NCBI GenBank assembly: GCA_014607495.2
Contig: CP053161.1
Coordinates: 1,674,001 to 1,738,000, forward strand
Source: Carposina sasakii
Taxonomy: Eukaryota > Arthropoda > Insecta > Lepidoptera > Carposinidae
Reading direction: 5' to 3'
DNA: 64,000 nucleotides
Shown piece by piece: positions 57,355-64,000 of the stretch. Made by a program: the position numbers and the translations under genes. The number at the start of each line of letters is the position of its first letter. The first letter of the stretch is position 1. A model generated the notes under the pieces. The model saw only the letters and a program-made list of their open reading frames with translations, had not been told where the DNA came from and did no database searches.

Positions 57355-59550
57355 AGTTAAATAACCCTTCTAGATACTGCAATACAATGGTTATAGAACA
57401 CATGAAATAGTTTTAATCGACATAATAAAATAAGTTAGTGGTTCGATACCTCGATAATTCCCCTTTTGCCAGTCTATAAAGACATACAATAATATAGCGC
57501 GCGTGAGTTGCTCTTTGCGTGAACTTTGGATAACCTCCGTATGTATTTAAAGTAATATCAAGTATTAAGACTGTTGCTGAAGACATGGGCTGAAATAGGG
57601 GAAGCAATAGGGTCATTCCCCGAGGAGACTGGTGCGTCGCGGGTAGTTTGTGTCGCCGACGTGCGCGGGTATTATGTGCTGATCCCGGTCGGATGCGGCA
57701 TTACAGACGTTTTCTACTCTCTACTCACTTGTTCATGAGATTTAAGTTGAGCTTTGCCGACTAACATTATTTACATTTATGTCTATTTATTAGAGCTTAT
57801 ATTAGTCAATTTAATGATGAGCTAGATTTTATGTTTTTTTAAATTTTATTTATTACTCTGGTGTGATAAAAATGATGAGATAAGTAATGTTGCGGTTTTA
57901 TCATAATATACGCTGTTTTAACTGTAATGGTAGAAAACCTTGAAAACTGTCGAAATAATAACATTGTGTATCTATATTTTTATGAATATGTCTATGTAGA
58001 CAATAATTTATTGTACAATAATTGATTGTTAGTTTCTTTATGTTATCTTTACAAAGCGTGAAAAATTACACTACCTAATTCACATGCGATGCTATTGCGG
58101 TCCTTTATACTTATTTACCTACCTTCATATTACATAGGTATCGTTAGTTCTTTATTAACAGATTAGATGCTCAATGGTCACCTGTGTAGAAAATACGAAA
58201 GTCCCAGTTGAGATCTAACTCAAGTATCAAGACTAATGCGAGGAAAGACAAAATGGAGGTAATACGCTCTCCGGGGAATACAATAGATAGAGTATCGTAA
58301 GTTGGAAACGAACAGTTTTGTGTCGCTTACGTGCCGTGTGTTACTGATCTAGGATCGGAACACACAGACGAAGCAATGTATTCGCCCCATTGTGTTTAAT
58401 AACGAGACGCTGTGTTTCCAGTAATTGCATATTCGCTGCATTGTCGGTGTGTACATGAATTTGTAATAAATGCTTTACGCTCTGATACCAGTGGAGATTA
58501 TATAGCATAAAGAAATATATGTATGTATTTATTTAACCTAAATTATGTACATATAATAAAACCTAAAATTAAATATGAGAAAGAAAGAAAGCTCAGCTAT
58601 CAACATAGTCGCAGAAAAAATATTATAAGGATAAAAATATCATGGTGGAAAATTAATCCAGATATTTGTCAGCAAGCAAGACGCAGCTCATCACATTGGG
58701 CAATTAGGGCCAAAATCCCGGAACAAGCAATCTCCTTGCCCATTAAAACAACAGTCCTAACCAAACACGGGGCGTGTGTGGTCACCCTGATAAGTGTTGC
58801 TAGGGTGACCATATTTTTCAATTAGGAAATGGGATGTGACGTCATGTTAACTCGGCCGTTTGGCAGCGCGCCTAGTTTTGTTGGTTTTTCAGGGGGAAAT
58901 TCGATTTTCGACGGAGGGTTGGTTACTCTTAAATTAAATTGAGTGTCATTTTAAACGGTTGGTGGAAATTAGGAAGTTTTTTTTATGTATATTAGTGTAT
59001 TAAAGTGAATGAGTTATAAATAGAGATAAAAATTTAAGAAAAACATTATAATTTAATATCATCAAATTCATAGTTAGCATGTAATTTAATAAAATTAACT
59101 CGAGTTTCTAATGAAATTCTGTGGAAATGCTTAAAGTAAGCTTCATTACTTCTGGTGGCGTTCTAGCGTCTATTTTTGAATATTGCACGAAAAAAATGCG
59201 AGACGTTTCGGGACGCCTTTCATACGTACGAGTTCAAAGAGCACGCCACGAGGTTACGGTGACCACGTTATAATATTTTAATGGAATTTATAATTTTTAC
59301 TTTGCGTGGGTTTTACAGGAATAAAAATTATGTGTGCTAAGCCAGAATTGAGGGATGCTTCTGTTATTATCAAGCAATGTTATTATGAAACGTGTATTTT
59401 TTCTCGCAATTTAAGTAGTAATATTTAAATTAAATAATATTAATACTTATAATTACCAAAGTTGATCAAATCCTTTTTTAGTGACTATGACAGTTTTCAT
59501 TTGCGTAAATGATGAAAGATGTGTTTTTATGTATTTTATGACATATATTC
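57355..59550. other. Mostly unassigned sequence
   Basis: No gene is recognised. The 100-codon frame at 58523-58825 has no motif. At 58779-58810 GTGGTCACCCT and AGGGTGACCAT face each other over a short gap and may be ends of a transposon. A CRE-like TGACGTCA lies at 58836. Confidence 0.4.
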
Positions 59551-59557
59551 TTTTCTT

Positions 59558-59800
59558 CTTCTATGCTGCTCTGGGAGAAAAAAAAGTATAAATACTACAG
59601 CTGCTTCTCTACCCGGGCATACTGTACAAGTCAGTAGAGGGACAATGGCTGACCACCTGCCACTACTAACCAAACTTGTACATCTCAACTATACCCTCAA
59701 AATTGGTCAGATGTGGCACCATGTGGTTCTATCGGCCCTTGGTGCTCTGCCTACCCCGTGAGGTATAAAGGCGTGTTTATATGTATGTATGTAATACATA
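59558..59800 (+). repeat. Tailed repeat family D, long copy
   Basis: It begins CTATGCTGCTCTGGGAG and proceeds through ACAGCTGCTTCTCTACCCGG, GGCTGACCACCTGCCACTAC, TGTACATCTCAACTATACCC and TGGTGCTCTGCCTACCCCGT to a TATGTATGTATGT tail. It is the full-length partner of the reverse copy at 28313-28584. The 80-codon frame 59519-59761 crosses it and is not a gene. Confidence 0.8.
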
Positions 59801-60645
59801 TGTATTATAGTATCACTAAAACTAGATGGTATAATCTTAAGCATTTGCCTATCTGAATCGAGTTGGTATTACATAACCGTCTACGCAGAAAGCTAGGTTT
59901 GAAATATGACTGTCCCAGTATTACCTTTTGGTAAAATGATTCGTGATTTACGTGGCGCAGCGAGTGACGTATCACCCCTATTTGCGTAGCAGGTGACACA
60001 AGCGAGATCCCTAATGGGATTGAGAGGTTAGGCTTTATTGAAAACGCAACATCGAATAGATTTTACAAATAATGGCGTATGGCTTAGTTTGGGCTGCTAC
60101 GAATGTAGTTTCGTAGAATGCTACGCCTTTTGAAATGTGTAGTCTACTTAACTACCTATATATTATTATAACTGAAATGAAAAGGTCTCTTAGATATTAT
60201 TCTAGAACTAATGGAACATTGGATCCCATCTGAAAGATTAACCTAAAAACGACACTACTTACGCTAGTATTCGAACCCGAGGTTCAATTTCCAATTAATT
60301 TATATAAACTCGATCGCTTAGTGCCATTGCGGAAAATTGCAGTGCTCTCGTAAATCTTAGCAATTTCGTGATCACTTGGCGAAGTAGGTCAATAGAAGAT
60401 AGTTTCGGTAATAACATTTGTCGTGGTTGCCGCTAGGGAGCGCGGGGGGGGGAATCAATCCGCCCGCGTCAAGTCCGCTGTCCAATCAACGGACACACAC
60501 TGTTCACTAGGGATCAACATCGCGATTGTCGAGCCACGAAATTTTTGAGACGGTATTTTGAAAATTGGTTGATACTGCATTTTTTCATTATTACTAATTA
60601 CCTATATATGTGCTATTTTATGGATGAAATACAGTTTATTTTAAT
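59801..60645. other. Unassigned sequence
   Basis: No gene is recognised. A (G)10 run with CG-rich flanks lies at 60430-60490. A box B-like ATTCGAACCCG on the minus strand near 60270 has no convincing box A. Confidence 0.45.
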
Positions 60646-60674
60646 ACTATAGGTGTTAGTCTGTTAATATATTT

Positions 60675-60760
60675 TGAAATTCTAACCATATTTTTTTTAT
60701 TTCAGGTAAGCATATCTACTAAAAGTTGCAGTTTATAAATGAAATTCGATATTGGTAAGC
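60675..60760 (+). other. Candidate recursive splice site 3 with 49-nt RS-exon
   Basis: A consensus-like branch site (TTCTAACC, 60680-60687) is followed by TTTTTTTTATTTCAG ending at 60705 and immediately by GTAAGC, an acceptor fused to a donor. A second donor, TTG|GTAAGC at 60754/60755, gives a possible 49-nt recursive-splicing exon. Of the three sites this has the clearest branch point. It lies on the same strand as the others, 28.1 kb downstream of site 2. Confidence 0.6.
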
Positions 60761-60847
60761 AAATTTTATTATTGGTTTATTAATTGTAAAGATAGAATGA
60801 AGATTCATTTCCTTTTCAAGTGCCGAATATATCATATTATAGATTAG

Positions 60848-60900
60848 GCAACAGCCCGCGACTTCGTCCGCGTGGACTACAAAATGAACTGCAAATTTTC
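60848..60900 (-). mobile_element. Helitron H1 3'-end fragment
   Basis: CAGCCCGCGACTTCGTCCGC then GTGGACTACA is the reverse complement of the H1 3' hairpin region. The terminal CTAG is mutated and the body is missing. Confidence 0.6.
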
Positions 60901-61435
60901 AAAAATATAGATATAAATCTTGAAGAGATAACAAATAAACAAACAAGTTAACTTTCGCATAACTTAAGATTTTGACCAAAATTTCACAATGAAATTAAAT
61001 GCCAAAATACCGTATTATCTTCTCACAGATGTTATTTTTATATCACATCGACAGTCCATCAAAGCTTTATAATTCCAATGAAATTGAGTACCTACGCAGC
61101 GAATATATCAGGGTTTCGTACTGCAGTGTACAGTTAGAGCGGTCTCCTTCGAGTGACGTACACCAGTGACAGGCAGAGTCTACCGCCCCGCCCGTAAACA
61201 ATTTACGGCTGTAGAGTAGTTTAATGCACGGATTTTGGCAGCGCAAATGACAGGTGCTCTGTATACGCAGGTGTAAATTGTGCGGACACTTACACGCTTT
61301 GCATTAAATGAATCACAGTTTATAGGCAGGTAATGTTTTAAATTTTAAGTAACCTACTTCTGTATAAGCTTTGTATTTAGAAAATAATTTGGAGGATTGA
61401 AAGAAACCGTGGTGAATATAATCTAAACGGGATGT

Positions 61436-61681
61436 AACAAACGAGGTATGTTAATCGAAATGCTAAAAATAGTCCACTAAGAGAACATATCTACATCATT
61501 TGAGACTCGAAATCACATGTTTATATTTCAATATTTTATGAACATTCCTGAGTTATTTGGGAATTCTTCATTATACCTATCTGAAAAAATAAACTTTGTG
61601 ATTTCGAGTATCGTGGATAGGTTCTCTATTGGGAGCATTTCCATAGTATTTCGCTTAACATACCCGTTTTGTTACACCCTG
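61436..61681. mobile_element. Palindromic MITE family T, copy 3
   Basis: The left end is decayed (CGGGATGTAACAAACGAGG); the right end is intact (CCGTTTTGTTACACCCTG then TA). The internal GAGACTCGAAATCACATG/GTGATTTCGAGT pair is kept, but the spacing has small deletions. It is the oldest of the three copies by appearance. Confidence 0.8.
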
Positions 61682-61689
61682 TATACTTA

Positions 61690-62220
61690 ATCTATTTCCT
61701 AGTGATTAGAACTGTCAATAGAATTAGAATAAGCCGGAAATAGTATCTTAAACCAAAATAATGCCTTGAAAAATAAAAATGAACGAAAGTAGGGTTACAC
61801 CTATACTCGTACCTCTGAATGTGATGGATGATCAGTAAACAGGCAGTATCTACCGAAGCGCCTCCCGCACCTCTTGAACTCAAGCATCCGATGTAGCGAT
61901 ACATAACAGCAATAAACTGAATCAATGTTTGTCCCCATCTACACAGAGTAAATATCTCCGCGTGTCAGTTTCCCGGATGACAGGTCATATCCTGGGGCAG
62001 CCGGTCAAACGCGGCCTCTATCGATTCTAATACACTGTGCTTGACGTATTGTGTGGGTCACGACAAACACGATCGGTTGCCATTATTCATTTTAAACGGT
62101 TGTAGTTTTATGGTTATTTATTTTTGACCATACCTAAACAAGACCGTAAAGTGACAGGATTCAATATCACTCTTAATGTATAATTAATATCTCAGGGGAT
62201 AAGATAAGCTAGTAACTTGT
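61690..62220. other. Unassigned sequence
   Basis: No gene or repeat recognised. 61925-62070 is GC-richer and may be single-copy regulatory DNA. Confidence 0.45.
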
Positions 62221-62224
62221 CACT

Positions 62225-62352
62225 GGTAATATACCTACCTACATCTGTTCCCGTTATCCTAAAAGTGGCTGTGAGATCTCCTTAATGGTCTTGCAGTTCT
62301 AACTACCCCATTTCCCCATTTGTTCCATTGGGAACAAAGCCATGTGTATGTA
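62225..62352 (+). repeat. Tailed repeat family C, decayed copy
   Basis: GTTATCCTAAAAGTGGCTGT, GAGATCTCCTTAATGGTCTT and GCAGTTCTAACTACCCCAT then CCATGTGTATGTATAA match 19201-19330 in the same direction. Confidence 0.6.
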
Positions 62353-62644
62353 TAATTAAGACGTACAACTTTATTACATTATTTTAAATATTTCGACATT
62401 ATATTATGAAGTCGTAGTTCCTTTTTATTTATTTATGAAGGCCGACCCCCTCAAGTAAAAAATATAGGCCTCGGCAATCCCTTTACGACCTCAGGGGACC
62501 CGAAAGCGCTAAGAAGCCTACATACAACAGAGACAGAAAAAGTTTCATCTTTCTCACAGAAGACCTTTTAGATAGCACTAAGTATAGCAAGAAATTAAAA
62601 TATGGGACTAAAACATGATAGTTTGTTTATAATGTATATATACA

Positions 62645-62745
62645 ATTAAAACATACCTACATACATATACACAAGACTGTGTTGCCGAAATGAGGTAGCC
62701 ACAACTGCAGGATCATAAAGGAGGTTCTACAGTCACGAAAAACTG
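62645..62745 (-). repeat. Tailed repeat family C, reverse copy
   Basis: An ACATACCTACATACATA tail is followed by GACTGTGTTGCCGAAATGAG, GTAGCCACAACTGCAGGATC, ATAAAGGAGGTTCTACAGTC. It lies 300 bp from an opposite-direction copy. Confidence 0.65.
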
Positions 62746-64000
62746 ACTAATTGCGATCATAGTCAACTCCAGTCGCAATGAGAAATCAGACCTAAGCACT
62801 TAGCATACAATACGTAGTGCATAAGTTTATACATACTCCGAAAAACACTTATGATATTAATCTTGTCTATTATTTATTATTCTACAATAATTCGCCAACA
62901 TCCGCGGCCTCCTCACGATTATTGACCAAGATTAAATAAATTAAAGTTATCATCTGTATCCATTCCACCCTGTGCACGACATATCGAGGTGGACGCGGCG
63001 GTTGACATCGATTTGTCCTAATAACGCAACGGACCCTCAGCTCATAACCGCGTTACGGGTAATTTGTTACGTCAGCGCTTACTGAAAACGAAAACGTTTA
63101 CGTTTAAAAAAATAACTAACTAGGAGTTGCCTTTTTTGATTCTGGGGAAAATACGTATGTACCCACGTTTTCTCCTTAATATAACAGAACGGCAAATACG
63201 CTCGCTATAATCATAAAGTTCAAGAAAGCTTAACATAAATATAAAAACGTTTTGTTCACAAGAATTTACATAGCATTTTAAGTAAAACATTTTAGCACAA
63301 TTGCTTTTAACGAAAACAGTAGCTTGTAATAGGGTTGTCAATAATCTTTAATAACATAACAGCTTTTAATTTCTTTAAATAAAAATTAAACACTTGATAG
63401 TAGGTAATATCTATTTAACAAAATGTAGCTTTTAATGCATTGACAAAAATTCTCATTAAGCTGCGCGAGAAACTTTAAAATAATACTCATTTCAGTTCCT
63501 TTCCTTTCTACCAACAATTTTATTAAAATTCTTGTCAAAAAAAGTTGGCAACCCTGCACTCGTATGTCACCCAGGCAGTCCCTAGAAACAGCATGTTCAG
63601 ATAAAGATCAAAATGTTAACGAGCCAAGCAACATTCGCGAGTTAACAATGCTCTAACGATAAATCTCCTACCTTCCCAGTCGGGCTTTTCTAATTCCTGT
63701 CACGCTGGAGCGTTCGCACGGAGTTTCTGTAAGCGTGTACTTTGCAAGAGCATACAAGGCTTCAAAGTAAAATAATTGGGGTTCGTGCGATACAAGCGCC
63801 TGATAGCGCTCTGTTGCAGCAGACTTTGGACGCGGATATATGAGGCTGATGTTGCAATCTATCTGTCTACTGGGACTACCGACCAAAATATTACGATTAA
63901 TATTAAATATTCCTTGGAACATCTTCGTATACCTCAAAGTCAGTTTGAATATCGTCATTATTTGCTTAGGCACAAATTAAATTTTGGAACAATGTCATGG
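62746..64000. other. Unassigned sequence to the window edge
   Basis: No gene is recognised. The 101-codon minus-strand frame at 63668-63973 has no known motif. 62990-63070 is CG-rich. Confidence 0.45.

Noticed and set aside
58779..59263. Transposon bounded by GGTGACCA words
   Set aside because: The words at 58796 and 59260 are in the same direction rather than inverted, and no target duplication was found.
60255..60345. tRNA-like box B on the minus strand
   Set aside because: Only box B is close to consensus; box A and cloverleaf pairing are not convincing.
1..64000. Search for rRNA, bacterial operons, phage or plasmid features
   Set aside because: No ribosome-binding sites, operon-like gene packing or rRNA motifs; the composition and repeats are those of an insect nuclear genome.

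Overview
The window looks like non-coding, repeat-rich nuclear DNA from a moth or butterfly (Lepidoptera). The sequence is AT-rich and contains no protein gene I can recognise. It is scattered with repeats typical of Lepidoptera: RTE-type LINE 3' ends with the CCAGCAGTGGACTGCAATAGG signature and a GAA tail, small Helitrons ending in CTAG with the ACGCGGACGGAGTCGCGGGC motif, tRNA-derived SINEs, and many palindromic MITEs. The species cannot be fixed from this stretch. The open frames are short, unrelated to one another, and mostly lie inside repeats. The only protein family I recognise is the C-terminal tail of an RTE reverse transcriptase.

The most striking non-repeat signal is three recursive-splice-site-like sequences on the + strand. 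At 11314/11315, 32580/32581 and 60705/60706 a pyrimidine tract runs into AG directly joined to GTAAG or GTAAA. Each is followed 42-49 nt later by a second GTAAG donor. This is the layout of zero-nucleotide ratchet sites with recursive-splicing exons, known from very long introns in flies and vertebrates. I infer that most or all of the window lies inside one giant intron of a + strand gene whose coding exons are outside the window.

Layout: 1-9.8 kb is mostly featureless, with an unexplained 226-codon open frame at the left edge. A TAA-flanked MITE lies at 9.8-10.1 kb and ratchet site 1 at 11.3 kb. From 12.7 to 21.2 kb there is a dense repeat block: Helitrons, RTE 3' ends, a hAT MITE with a perfect 8-bp target duplication, LINE/SINE-like fragments and a microsatellite cluster. 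From 21.6 to 30.7 kb there are sparse MITEs and tailed repeats. Ratchet site 2 and an intact SINE with a 12-bp target duplication lie at 32.5-33.3 kb. A 1.7-kb Helitron carrying a seven-unit tandem array fills 34.3-36.0 kb. From 38.4 to 41.9 kb there are a foldback MITE, a second hAT MITE and a MITE with unusual GATC termini, the last two with perfect 8-bp duplications. A tRNA-like SINE and a possible solo LTR lie at 43.6-44.3 kb. A TA-flanked MITE at 47.3 kb has its empty-site relative preserved about 220 bp upstream. From 52 to 64 kb there are a truncated RTE insertion, Helitrons, a perfect RFX X-box palindrome, ratchet site 3 and more tailed repeats.

No genes here act together. The window is best read as intronic sequence with splicing landmarks, a few candidate regulatory sites, and a record of many small transposon insertions.
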